A stretch of DNA of 64,000 nucleotides from Ancylomarina sp. DW003 (GTDB taxonomy: Bacteria; Bacteroidota; Bacteroidia; Bacteroidales; Marinifilaceae): NCBI RefSeq assembly GCF_029029505.1, contig NZ_JAKJSD010000007.1, forward strand, positions 62,001 to 126,000, given 5' to 3'. Of the stretch, positions 45,196 through 53,740 are shown piece after piece. The notes under the pieces are model-generated. The model worked only from the letters and a program-made list of their open reading frames with translations, did not search any database and had not been told where the DNA came from. The number at the start of each line of letters is the position of its first letter. Positions within the stretch are counted from its first letter, which is position 1. Both the position numbers and the translations under genes were made by a program.

Positions 45196-45216
45196 TTCAT
45201 CGAGAAAAAGGATAAA

Positions 45217-45990
45217 ATGGAACAGTTAATTGATTTAAACACGAAAAATATATCGGAAGAACATATTTGCTGTGCAATATCTGATAAGAAATGTTCTGAT
45301 AGTTATCAAGCGAAAAAAGATTGGTTGGCTGAGGAATTCAATAATGGCTATGTATTTAAACGCCTTAATGAAAGAGCAAAGGTATTTATAGAGTATGGTC
45401 CTGCTGAAAATGCTTGGATTCCGATTACAGCACCCAATTACCTAAATATTAATTGTTTTTGGGTGTCTGGTAAATACAAAAAGAATGGGTACGGAAAAGA
45501 ACTTCTGAGAATAGCGACTGAAGATGCTAGAAGTCAAGGAAAAGAAGGTTTAATAACAGTTGTAGGAACTAAGAAGTTTCATTTTATGAGCGATACGAAA
45601 TGGCTTGTAAAACAAGGCTTTGAGGAAGTTGAAAGAATTTCAAGTGGGTTTAGTCTTTTAGTCAAAAAAATAAAGCCCAAAGCGGAATTGCCAAAATTTA
45701 ATGAATCGGTGAAAAGTGGAGAATGTTCTGAAAAAAATGGAATTGTAGTTTATTATTCTAACCGTTGCCCATTTGCAGAATTTCATGCAAAAAACTCTTT
45801 GGTTGAAACGGCTAAGAACAGAAAGCTTCCACTAAAAATAATTAAACTGGAAACCATGGAAAAAGCTCAATCTGCCCCAAGTCCGGCAACTATTTTTAGT
45901 CTCTTTTACAACGGGAGGTTTATAACAACAGATATTAGTGTTTGTATGGACACGAGATATGATAAGATAATGAGCAAAATTTTAAAATAA
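45217..45990 (+). CDS. GNAT acetyltransferase with C-terminal YoaP domain
   Basis: 257 residues from ATG 45217, which begins MEQLIDLNTKNISEEHICC, the normal family start; 18 extra upstream codons are open but overlap repeat B. The GNAT domain (to ~150) has FWVSGKYKKNGYGKELLR as acetyl-CoA site. The YoaP domain (about 180-257) has VVYYSNRCPFAEFHAKNSL and PSPATIFSLFYNGRF. YoaP-type proteins are thought to acetylate small molecules; the substrate is unknown. It is a single gene. Confidence 0.88.
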   Translation: MEQLIDLNTKNISEEHICCAISDKKCSDSYQAKKDWLAEEFNNGYVFKRLNERAKVFIEYGPAENAWIPITAPNYLNINCFWVSGKYKKNGYGKELLRIATEDARSQGKEGLITVVGTKKFHFMSDTKWLVKQGFEEVERISSGFSLLVKKIKPKAELPKFNESVKSGECSEKNGIVVYYSNRCPFAEFHAKNSLVETAKNRKLPLKIIKLETMEKAQSAPSPATIFSLFYNGRFITTDISVCMDTRYDKIMSKILK

Positions 45991-46084
45991 AAAATGAAAG
46001 TCTAACAATGGCTGTACCTAATGCAAGTTTTCTGCTGTATGAAAAACTAGTTCATTTGGTAACATTCGCCAGTACTTTGATATA

Positions 46085-46699
46085 ATGAAGAGAGAAGGAA
46101 GTAGGTTTACAATTGATGAGGTAAATAAAGTTGTAGCGAATTGGGAACAAATTGCAAAAGAGAAGGGTGGGGAATTTGAGCTCAGAAAAAGAACCTATTC
46201 AGATAGAGATGTTCTGGAACAAATAACAAATTATAAACGAAAAGATGTTGTTTACAACTGTCTTCTATTTTTTGATATTTATATCCCCCACAAACAGAAT
46301 AGAATCAAAATAGCCTCTAGTGAAGTGAAAATGCCAATCTTGAGTTGTAAATTTAATAGTTTCAAACAGTTTAATTTTTCTATTCGCAACGAAGATTTTA
46401 TAGATAAAGTATCAAAGTGTTTTGGTCAGGATGAGGTGCAAGTGAATAATAGAAAGTTTGATTCTAAATTCTTCATTGAAACAAATGAACCGAAATTATT
46501 GAAGGCGTTTCTTAATCTGAAAATTACAGATTGGTTGGAAAAAACTAAGATTGCATATTTTGATTATAACTCACAAAAATCAAAAAATACATTAAGCATC
46601 TATTGCTCCATAAATGAAATGGATAAAAGGAAGATTAAACAAACAATAGATATGTTTAAATACTGCCTGACCAGATTAAATGATCTGGCACTGAAATAA
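46085..46699 (+). CDS. Hypothetical protein
   Basis: This gene is not recognised. The 204-residue product is soluble, basic and without Cys motif or membrane segment. The N-terminal helix FTIDEVNKVVANWEQIAKEKGGEFELR leads to a mixed alpha/beta centre (FFDIYIPHKQNRIKIASSEVKMP) and to SKFFIETNEPKLLKAFLNLKITDWL. The last shape recalls phenotype-neutral families that compare two states of a ligand, but no named domain can be claimed. It lies 30 bases before the methyltransferase gene and could be co-transcribed. Confidence 0.55.
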   Translation: MKREGSRFTIDEVNKVVANWEQIAKEKGGEFELRKRTYSDRDVLEQITNYKRKDVVYNCLLFFDIYIPHKQNRIKIASSEVKMPILSCKFNSFKQFNFSIRNEDFIDKVSKCFGQDEVQVNNRKFDSKFFIETNEPKLLKAFLNLKITDWLEKTKIAYFDYNSQKSKNTLSIYCSINEMDKRKIKQTIDMFKYCLTRLNDLALK

Positions 46700-46728
46700 A
46701 GAATAAAAGCTGATAAAAAATTCTAAAA

Positions 46729-47535
46729 ATGGATAGTTTCGAACACAATAGAGAGAGTTGGAATGAATTGACAACTCTACATGCAGATTCTGATTTTTAT
46801 GATATAAATAGTTTTAAGCAGGGAAAATCTTCGTTAAATCATATCGAAATTGAAGAATTGGGAGATATAAAAGGGAAAAGGCTTCTTCATCTTCAGTGTC
46901 ATTTCGGTATGGATAGCCTATCACTAGCCAGACAGGGAGCTGAGGTCACTGGTGTTGATATATCTGATACTTCAATACAAAAAGCAAAAGAGCTAGCAAA
47001 TGAATTAGAAATTCCAGCAAGATTTCTTCGTTCAAATATATACGATGTCGAGAATGTTTTGGATGAAACTTTCGATATTGTTTATACATCTTATGGGGCA
47101 ATTAATTGGTTAGATGATCTCGATAAATGGGCGAAGATCATTAAGCGTTACCTGAAACCTGGTGGAATAATGTATATGGTAGAATTTCATCCTTTCATTT
47201 ACACAATTGATGATAATTTAGAAATTTCAGATTCTTATTTTAAATCACAAGCCCTGGAAACAGTTGTTGAAAGTTCTTATACAGATAAGTCTGAAGTCTC
47301 CAATAAAAACCTGAAACATATAGAATGGCATCATAGTTTGAGTGAAGTGCTTAATAGCCTAGTAAAAAGCGGATTAGGAATAGAGTTTCTTAATGAATTT
47401 CCTTATCAGGTTTACAACTGTTTCCCCAATCTGATTGAGTATGGAAAAGGGAAGTGGGTTTTCAACAAGTATGGAGATAAAATCCCGTATATGTATTCTA
47501 TTAAAGCTAAAAAGCCTGAAAATTACAATTTATAA
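46729..47535 (+). CDS. Class I SAM-dependent methyltransferase
   Basis: A 268-residue Rossmann-fold methyltransferase. Motif I is LLHLQCHFGMDSLSLARQGAEVTGVDISD (glycines partly replaced: C-H-F-G instead of G-x-G-x-G), motif II ends GVDIS and motif IV is FDIVYTSYGAINWLDDLDKW. The N-terminal SFEHNRESWNEL start is typical of a group of small-molecule methyltransferases. The substrate is unknown. It is followed after 22 bases by a small membrane protein gene on the same strand. Confidence 0.88.
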   Translation: MDSFEHNRESWNELTTLHADSDFYDINSFKQGKSSLNHIEIEELGDIKGKRLLHLQCHFGMDSLSLARQGAEVTGVDISDTSIQKAKELANELEIPARFLRSNIYDVENVLDETFDIVYTSYGAINWLDDLDKWAKIIKRYLKPGGIMYMVEFHPFIYTIDDNLEISDSYFKSQALETVVESSYTDKSEVSNKNLKHIEWHHSLSEVLNSLVKSGLGIEFLNEFPYQVYNCFPNLIEYGKGKWVFNKYGDKIPYMYSIKAKKPENYNL

Positions 47536-47557
47536 TATTGAATGAAAAGAATAAGAA

Positions 47558-47974
47558 ATGGAATTAAGTCTAGAATATTGGAATAGCTTGGCTAATCAGT
47601 TTATTCTGATAAGTGCACTACTAAGTGGTTTTTCTATTGCAGTGCTGGCAAATTTAATCGTTCACGAAAAAAATGATAAAATATCGAATTGGATACTAAA
47701 AGTAGCTTCAATCTCCACGGGTGGCTTTCTCGTTACATTATTTGCGATGACAAAAATTCTAATGATGACAACTCCAGGAGGCTATTTAGAGAATGTTGTT
47801 GAAAGAGACTTTTTAATTCCCCGTTTAATAGGTATGTTGGGTTTTTTCTTAGGACTTATCTCTATATCATCAATCATCTCTCTGTCTGGCTGGACAAAAT
47901 CAAAGAAGATAGGGAGGTTTACAACTGCTATTGGATGTTTGACATTTCTAGCCATATTAATTTTAATAAGCTGA
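47558..47974 (+). CDS. Small four-helix membrane protein
   Basis: This gene is not recognised. The product has 138 residues with four hydrophobic segments (about 14-34, 48-68, 88-110 and 117-136). A short charged loop lies between the first two (VHEKNDKISNW) and a Glu/Arg loop in the middle (YLENVVERDFLIPR). No conserved catalytic motif is visible. It probably shares a transcript with the preceding methyltransferase. Confidence 0.55.
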   Translation: MELSLEYWNSLANQFILISALLSGFSIAVLANLIVHEKNDKISNWILKVASISTGGFLVTLFAMTKILMMTTPGGYLENVVERDFLIPRLIGMLGFFLGLISISSIISLSGWTKSKKIGRFTTAIGCLTFLAILILIS

Positions 47975-48092
47975 TGTTATTGAAGTATTAAAACATAATT
48001 AGCGCGAATAAGTCGAACCTGGAATTACTCACAATCTGAAGTTTTAAAATTGAAGCCAAACCTAACGAATCATTTAATAAACCAAACTTAAT

Positions 48093-49223
48093 ATGAAATA
48101 TTTTTTAACGATAGTAAGTCTTTTCTTAGTTCTTCAACTACAGGCTCAGAAACAATTTAATGCTAGTATTACTTATGCTCGAAAAACAGTTTTTGAAAAC
48201 AAAGCTGATAGTATCAAGTATGTTAAGATGAATTATGGAACAGATATTATGGATATGATTATGCAGCCCGTGAAGGAAAAGTATTTGGTAAAAGATGATT
48301 CTGTCCTGATTAATTATTACTACAGATCTAAAGAGATTTTAAAAGAGATGCGTTTGTCTACAAAAGGGAGATTACAAATTATAGATATGGTTTCTGGCTC
48401 AACATACGATTCTAAGGATTGGTCTTACAATAAATATAAAAGATTTAAATCGTATAAACGGATTGAAAGTGAGGATGAAACTATTCTTGGACGTAAATGC
48501 ACAGCTTGGGTATCGAAAAGAAAAAAAGGTTGGAGAAAGGTTTGGTTGACAGATGTGGATGGTGTGCTGCCAAAAACTAAAGACGCTGAGATCTTTATAA
48601 ATAATCAACTTGTTTTGAAGCAAGTGACTTTTATAAATAATTATCAACAGAGGGAAAAATTAGCTGTTGCAATTGAAGTTTTGCCTGAGGTTAATTTTGC
48701 CGAAATGATTAAGAAAAATACCGAAGCTGATATTAAATGGAAATATGAACCCATTACTGAAAATAATGAATTGAATGATAATAAAATAAAGGTAGGCGAA
48801 ACAGCTCCTGATGTTTATTATCGTGAAGTGTTGGAAAATGGAACTAAGCATTTGTACGAAAGCACTCAAAAAAGTAAGTATACCATGTTAGAGTTTTGGG
48901 GTACCTGGTGTATGCCATGTCTGGCAGCAACGCCCAAAATTAAAGCCTTACGCGATAAGTTTGATATAGATCAACTGTCTATCATTTCTTTGAATTCTCG
49001 AGATAAAATTGAAGCAAAGGTTAAAAAGGTGATTAAGAGGAAAGAAATGAATTGGCAACATGGCTATGCGACTGATAAGCTGATTTCTATTTTCAACGAC
49101 AATCGCACTTTTCCGAGAGTTATTTTAATTGATCAAAACAATAAGGTACTTCTTATTGGCAACCCTCATAAGGAGATAGAAAAGATAGAGCAAATAATTA
49201 ATGGTGAACTTGGTAAGTTGTAA
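48093..49223 (+). CDS. TlpA-like thioredoxin-fold protein with N-terminal GLPGLI-like domain
   Basis: A 376-residue exported protein: a signal peptide at 1-18 (cleaved after LQAQ) and a beta-rich region (about 20-215; IESEDETILGRKCTAWVSKRKKGWRKVWLTDVDGVLP in pieces) like the GLPGLI or DUF-type domains of Bacteroidota surface proteins. A TlpA-type thioredoxin domain (about 235-370) follows, with active site WGTWCMPC. Such proteins reduce disulfides in the periplasm. It stands alone. Confidence 0.85.
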   Translation: MKYFLTIVSLFLVLQLQAQKQFNASITYARKTVFENKADSIKYVKMNYGTDIMDMIMQPVKEKYLVKDDSVLINYYYRSKEILKEMRLSTKGRLQIIDMVSGSTYDSKDWSYNKYKRFKSYKRIESEDETILGRKCTAWVSKRKKGWRKVWLTDVDGVLPKTKDAEIFINNQLVLKQVTFINNYQQREKLAVAIEVLPEVNFAEMIKKNTEADIKWKYEPITENNELNDNKIKVGETAPDVYYREVLENGTKHLYESTQKSKYTMLEFWGTWCMPCLAATPKIKALRDKFDIDQLSIISLNSRDKIEAKVKKVIKRKEMNWQHGYATDKLISIFNDNRTFPRVILIDQNNKVLLIGNPHKEIEKIEQIINGELGKL

Positions 49224-49363
49224 AAACTATTTTCATTTAGTGGATATTTAATCGCACACCTTAGGGTTTTGGCAAGGAAATTGCCATGTCAAAATACCAT
49301 AAGAAATATAGATCTTTGTGATTTATAAAGTGGAGTACTGGTAATAAAATAAAATTCTAGAAG

Positions 49364-49906
49364 ATGAAAAAACTTATGCTTGAAAGTAATTTTAGAAAGA
49401 AGTTTCAAACTCTTACCTTTCTGGTTATTGTGCTAGTCGCATTTATTCCAAACTTATATTCTCAATCCTTAATTGAAAACTTAGGTGGTGTGAAAACGAA
49501 TTTTATTATTACGACGGACTCTGTTGAGATGACAGTTCTTGAACAAGCAATTATTAAACGAGGCGTCAGGGATTATAAGGCTGGAACATTTGGAGATGGT
49601 GGTTATGGTTATGGGTATGGTTTGCAAACGTTTCATCTTGAGTTGATAACAAAAGCAGAATTTGTAGAAAAGTATAGAAGAGAGAAAAGATCTTATCAAA
49701 AATATTATACCATCAAATTATTTGATGAGAAAGATACGCTGCTATTAAATACAGAGATAAAATTAAGTGAATTAAAAAAGTTTTCTAATGGTGATGACTT
49801 GTTTATTTATTCTCTAGATCTTAGAAGAATTCCAATTATTCTACTAGATAAGACTACGACAATTAATATTGACAAAATTAAAAAAGGGAAGAAACAAGAT
49901 AAGTAA
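49364..49906 (+). CDS. Hypothetical secreted protein
   Basis: This gene is not recognised. The 180-residue product has a long signal peptide (about 1-33, ending YSQ). The mature part begins with a TTDSVEMTVLEQAIIKRGVRDY segment, has a short Gly/Tyr-rich patch (DGGYGYGYGLQTF) near residue 80 and ends in lysines. The glycine-tyrosine patch is probably a loop. It is convergent with the STN gene, with a bidirectional terminator between them. Confidence 0.5.
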   Translation: MKKLMLESNFRKKFQTLTFLVIVLVAFIPNLYSQSLIENLGGVKTNFIITTDSVEMTVLEQAIIKRGVRDYKAGTFGDGGYGYGYGLQTFHLELITKAEFVEKYRREKRSYQKYYTIKLFDEKDTLLLNTEIKLSELKKFSNGDDLFIYSLDLRRIPIILLDKTTTINIDKIKKGKKQDK

Positions 49907-50006
49907 CTTTGTGTCACAGTTGAGTAAGTTAAAATGATTTTGAATTAGCCGTTTATTCTATTTCACAATAGATATTGGAAGCTAATTAATCGTTTTTATT
50001 ATATTT

Positions 50007-50045
50007 AAACACCCCAACTTGTTAGACATGTTGGGGTGTTTTGTT
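50007..50045. terminator. Bidirectional intrinsic terminator
   Basis: A perfect 12-bp stem (50007-50018 with 50030-50041) with an 11-base loop, a T-rich tail on the + strand and an A-rich left flank. Confidence 0.85.
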
Positions 50046-50061
50046 TAATTCTTAAATTCGT

Positions 50062-51912
50062 TTAGAACCTAAGACCCAACTGCCAACCAAACCAATATTG
50101 ATTCTTGAGAGAACTGACAGCTTTATCTAGATAATAATTGCCATAGTAGACTGTGTTTCTATCGGATAAGTTTTGATTAAGAACTTTATCTTGTTTTTTA
50201 TCGGGGCTACAGAAATTAAAAGAAGGACCTGTACTTAGTCTCAAGTGTTGATTGAGCTTGAAGTTAAAACCCAATTGAGCTCTATAAAGATCACCCGCAA
50301 AAAGATCGTAATCAGAATCGGTATTGAATAGGGCAGAGCCTGATAAATCCAGATTGATTGAGAATTTACGATCAGGTTTGGTGGTGAAACCAATACCGTA
50401 GGCAGCATTTAGGTATTTACCTGCGCCAAGCTTTAAAAAACTGTAAAGACTTTTGCCTCCGGTTTTGTATGCGGCATTAATATAGAAGCTTTCGTCGGTT
50501 GAGAATTCAAATTTCTGATAACCATTCCTAATAATATTGACCAGTCCGATAGGAAAGCCTGTTTCTATGGTGTCAGCATAGTTGATAAGTCCGACCTGAA
50601 CACCTCTTAGCTTGTGTGTGTGATTGTAAAGGCCTGACATTTGCAAGCCATTGGTTGTACCTCTAACGTAATTCACAGCCCCTGAAAGTTGGATGCCATC
50701 TACCGAGTTGGCCTGATTGTAGGCTCCACTAACTTGCAGGTTGATTCGTTCACCTCCATGCAAGTTAATACCACCACTAATTTGTCCATTCCAGCCACGA
50801 TAGTGTAAACTATCGGTAATTTTTGCGGCAGCTGTATTTATGGCTCCAGCTATTTGTAATCCTTTAATTTCGCCCTTAACTCGATTTATGGCACCAGCGA
50901 CTTGAACACCATCCATATCGCCAAGGTTTGTATTAACAGCACCAGCAACTTGAACACCTTTTACATCTTCGCCTACAACATTTAAAGCACCTGCTATTTG
51001 TATACCATTCATTTCTTGTCGGATAATGTTGGCTACAGCTCCAATTTCGACTCCATTAATATTGGCAGAGTAGCCTGCAATAATATTCAAGGAAATCTTA
51101 TTGCTAACCAGTCCGTTGGTTAAGCTGTTGGTACCCCAGGATGGAATAAAAGATACCTGAGCAAAACGAACCTCCTGTACGTTTAAGTTATTCGAAACAT
51201 AAAGCAATTTATTGGAGACCATCAGATTAACCATACCAATATCTTGTAATTCCTTGTAAGTATAGGCCCAATCAATCGATTTGCCACTGGCCTGAATACC
51301 TTCTGTATATAGCGAGCCATCCTTAAAAACAGTTTGAATCTCCCAGGGCTTAAGTGTGATGTTAAGCTGTTGCTGCTTATTTAAATTGACATAAGCAATA
51401 GTATCTTTATATCCTTTACAACTGTAATTGATACTTAAATTTTGATCACCTTCCAGGCTTAACTTATACCTGCCATCGGGATTGGTAATGAAAGAAGCTT
51501 GACGGTTAACCTCATAGACAATGGCATTTTCCAAAGGGTTACCATCCGTATCGGTAATGATACCCGATAAAATCCACATATTGTCATTCAAAGTATGTTT
51601 CTGCTTAGCTCTTAGAATCACATGAGAGCCCACAACCTTATAGGTAAACCTTCCCTGAAATAATTCGTTAAGAATGTCTTCCAGGTTTTTTTGTTTCCCT
51701 CTTATTGAAATCATTTTAGTCGGATCGAGTTGCAGGGCATCGTATGAAAAGTTGAAGCCACCCAATTTCTCAAGAATAAACATCGTCGTTTCGGTACTTT
51801 GCTTGTGAACATCCAGAGTAATCTTTTTTTCCAGATAGTTTTGAGCCTGTACTTTCCCGTTAAGGAAAATGCAGGCTAGAAGTATTGATATAATGAGTTT
51901 TAATTTATTCAT
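50062..51912 (-). CDS. STN and carboxypeptidase-like domain protein with surface repeats
   Basis: 616 residues from ATG 51912; the start overlaps the fecR stop by 8 bases (ATGAATAA), so translation is coupled. A signal peptide is followed by an STN domain (about 35-95; ILEKLGGFNFSYDALQL) and a CarboxypepD_reg domain (about 115-185). About ten ~20-residue repeats with consensus G-v-Q-v-a-G-a-i-N (about 275-445) resemble LA_2272-type surface repeats, and a beta-barrel-like C-terminus ends LGLRF. In TonB receptors the STN domain contacts FecR; here it is fused to repeats instead of a receptor barrel. The role is probably surface sensing or display linked to the sigma/anti-sigma pair. Confidence 0.8.
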   Translation of the reverse strand: MNKLKLIISILLACIFLNGKVQAQNYLEKKITLDVHKQSTETTMFILEKLGGFNFSYDALQLDPTKMISIRGKQKNLEDILNELFQGRFTYKVVGSHVILRAKQKHTLNDNMWILSGIITDTDGNPLENAIVYEVNRQASFITNPDGRYKLSLEGDQNLSINYSCKGYKDTIAYVNLNKQQQLNITLKPWEIQTVFKDGSLYTEGIQASGKSIDWAYTYKELQDIGMVNLMVSNKLLYVSNNLNVQEVRFAQVSFIPSWGTNSLTNGLVSNKISLNIIAGYSANINGVEIGAVANIIRQEMNGIQIAGALNVVGEDVKGVQVAGAVNTNLGDMDGVQVAGAINRVKGEIKGLQIAGAINTAAAKITDSLHYRGWNGQISGGINLHGGERINLQVSGAYNQANSVDGIQLSGAVNYVRGTTNGLQMSGLYNHTHKLRGVQVGLINYADTIETGFPIGLVNIIRNGYQKFEFSTDESFYINAAYKTGGKSLYSFLKLGAGKYLNAAYGIGFTTKPDRKFSINLDLSGSALFNTDSDYDLFAGDLYRAQLGFNFKLNQHLRLSTGPSFNFCSPDKKQDKVLNQNLSDRNTVYYGNYYLDKAVSSLKNQYWFGWQLGLRF

Positions 51913-52930
51913 CGGTTTTTGCATCATATAAGGTAAATGTATCACCTTCTTTGGTGTAAGTTAAGTTGTAGGTTTGCGAAATAACTTGAATTATCTTCTC
52001 TGCTTTTTCATCTATAAATGATGAGGAATAGTATAGGGTGTTAATTATTGGATTGTCCACTTTTATGCGGATACCATAACAAGCTTCCAGAACCTCGAAG
52101 ACTTCCTTTAATGGTTTATTTCGGAAGGATAAGCGCTTGTCTACCCAAAAGAAGGCCGAGGAATTACTGCTTAATGGTCGAATGGTATCCTGTTGAGCAG
52201 AAATTAATGCTGCTTCGTCTTTGTTTAATACCAAATGTATGGTATCACTTTTTGTTTTGTTGGGACGGAAAAGTTCAACACGTCCCGAGCTAACATCAAC
52301 AGCAATATCGCCATTAGCTTCCACTTTTACCTTAAAACTGGTTCCCAATACCTTGACACCACCTATGCCTGCATGGATGATAAAGGGACGGAGAGTGTCT
52401 CGTTTAACCTTAAAGAAAGCCTCACCCTTTAAATGAACAATACGTTGCTTGTCATTGGTTGTCTGATAGCTCACTTCAGTAAGCTGATTCAGATAGATTT
52501 TAGAACCATCGGGTAACGTATCCTGTAAAGTAGATTGATTTTGGTTTGCCAGAAAGAAATCTGCCGGCTGTACCGTATCGTTTACATACCAATTGAAAAG
52601 GCCAATAAGTGCAAGAACAGATGCCGCTATCGATGTGATTAATCCAATTCTAAATCTCTTGTTGCTTTTAACAGAAGAAGTGGTAATTTTCTCGTATTGT
52701 TTGATTCGGTAGGAAAGGTTTGCCCAGGCCAGTTTTTTGTTGACAAAAATAGGACGTGGTTTCAGTTTACCACTTTCTAACCAAAGCTTTTCCAATTGAT
52801 CCAGATGCTTACGGTTTTCGTTCTTGTCTTCCAGCCAACTGATAATTCTTTTTTGCTCTTCCTTAGTGGTTTCGCCCACCAGGAATCTAGCAAGAAAGTC
52901 ATCATTTATATGTTGGTTATTCTTTTTCAT
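51905..52930 (-). CDS. FecR-type anti-sigma factor
   Basis: A 341-residue inner-membrane anti-sigma factor. The cytoplasmic N-terminus (INDDFLARFLVGETTKEEQKRI) would hold the sigma factor. One TM segment (about 91-108) follows, then a periplasmic FecR domain (about 118-215; FFLANQNQSTLQDTLPDGSKIYLN, LGTSFKVKV) and a C-terminal DUF4974 (about 255-330) that contacts STN domains. The sigma gene lies 81 bases upstream and the STN gene overlaps downstream, the standard cell-surface signalling order in Bacteroidota. Confidence 0.94.
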   Translation of the reverse strand: MKKNNQHINDDFLARFLVGETTKEEQKRIISWLEDKNENRKHLDQLEKLWLESGKLKPRPIFVNKKLAWANLSYRIKQYEKITTSSVKSNKRFRIGLITSIAASVLALIGLFNWYVNDTVQPADFFLANQNQSTLQDTLPDGSKIYLNQLTEVSYQTTNDKQRIVHLKGEAFFKVKRDTLRPFIIHAGIGGVKVLGTSFKVKVEANGDIAVDVSSGRVELFRPNKTKSDTIHLVLNKDEAALISAQQDTIRPLSSNSSAFFWVDKRLSFRNKPLKEVFEVLEACYGIRIKVDNPIINTLYYSSSFIDEKAEKIIQVISQTYNLTYTKEGDTFTLYDAKTDE

Positions 52931-53011
52931 GTATAATTAATTTCTCTCAGTGCTTATGTGTATGGATCTGTGTTTTCTTCAATAGTAAGACAATCAAATT
53001 TGCTTTTAACC

Positions 53012-53608
53012 CTATTCGCCTTTGAAAAAATGATTGAAAAAGAGAAAGATAAGGGGTAAGTAATCGACCAATTCATTTCTCAGAAACTGAAGCGCTTTCC
53101 CCATTTGATTTTCTACGGTTTTCACCGATATGCCAAGTTGTTCGGCAATCTCCTTGTATTTGAGTTGCTCATATCGGCTGAGTAAGAATATTTTTCTTCT
53201 TTGTTCGGGAAGTAAATCGATGCTGGCTCTAATTTTTAGTTCCAATTCGGATGCATTCATCGGATCTTTGTCAATATTTTCGGCATATTCAATCTCCTTT
53301 TGATTGTGTTCCTTATATTTCTCCCGAATACTGATATGCTTAATCAGGTTGAGGCTGGCATTTCGAACCGAGCGATAAAGATACGATTCCATGGAGCTCT
53401 GTATTTGTATATCAGTTCGGTTGATCCAGAGTTTAAAAAAAACTTCCTGTACAACTTCTTCGGAGTCTTCCTCTTCCTTTAAAAAGTTATAGGCATAAGA
53501 GCACAAGCGACTGTAATGATCGTTAAATAAAGTTTCGAATTCACTTCGATTAAGGCATTCCGTTTGTGTGCTTTCTATTGTGGTCAATGTAAGTTTTGTT
53601 ATGAGCAA
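53012..53608 (-). CDS. FecI-type ECF sigma factor
   Basis: A 198-residue sigma factor with region 2 (FETLFNDHYSRLCSYAYNFLKEEEDSEEVVQEVFFKLW, about 23-60) and region 4 (LPEQRRKIFLLSRYEQLKYKEIAEQLGISVKTVENQ, about 133-168). It ends with a hydrophobic tail (LPLIFLFFNHFF). No ATG begins the frame: the first usable start is TTG at 53608, with a second TTG seven codons on. An in-frame stop lies just upstream. FecR is encoded next, and the TonB receptor gene lies upstream on the same strand. It probably activates its own locus or a distant target. Confidence 0.9.
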   Translation of the reverse strand: MLITKLTLTTIESTQTECLNRSEFETLFNDHYSRLCSYAYNFLKEEEDSEEVVQEVFFKLWINRTDIQIQSSMESYLYRSVRNASLNLIKHISIREKYKEHNQKEIEYAENIDKDPMNASELELKIRASIDLLPEQRRKIFLLSRYEQLKYKEIAEQLGISVKTVENQMGKALQFLRNELVDYLPLIFLFFNHFFKGE

Positions 53609-53673
53609 TAAAGATAAATTATTTCTTTACGATAATAAAGTGAAACGAAGAGGCCCTTTAATTAAATAGGAAG

Positions 53674-53714
53674 CCACGCAAGGAGCAGGGCTTGGTATGC
53701 ATACTCTTGCGTGG
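53674..53714 (-). terminator. Hairpin between the TonB receptor and sigma genes
   Basis: A perfect 9-bp stem (53674-53682 with 53706-53714) with a long loop and no clear T run on the - strand. It could reduce read-through from the receptor gene into the sigma-FecR-STN genes rather than fully terminate. Confidence 0.4.
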
Positions 53715-53740
53715 GTTAGGCTTAGATCTTCCAACTTATC

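Noticed and set aside
35930-46050. Integron attC sites among the accessory genes
   Set aside because: GTTAGC-like and GTCTAAC-like pieces occur, but no paired GTTRRRY/RYYYAAC sites with a proper fold were found and no integrase gene is present.
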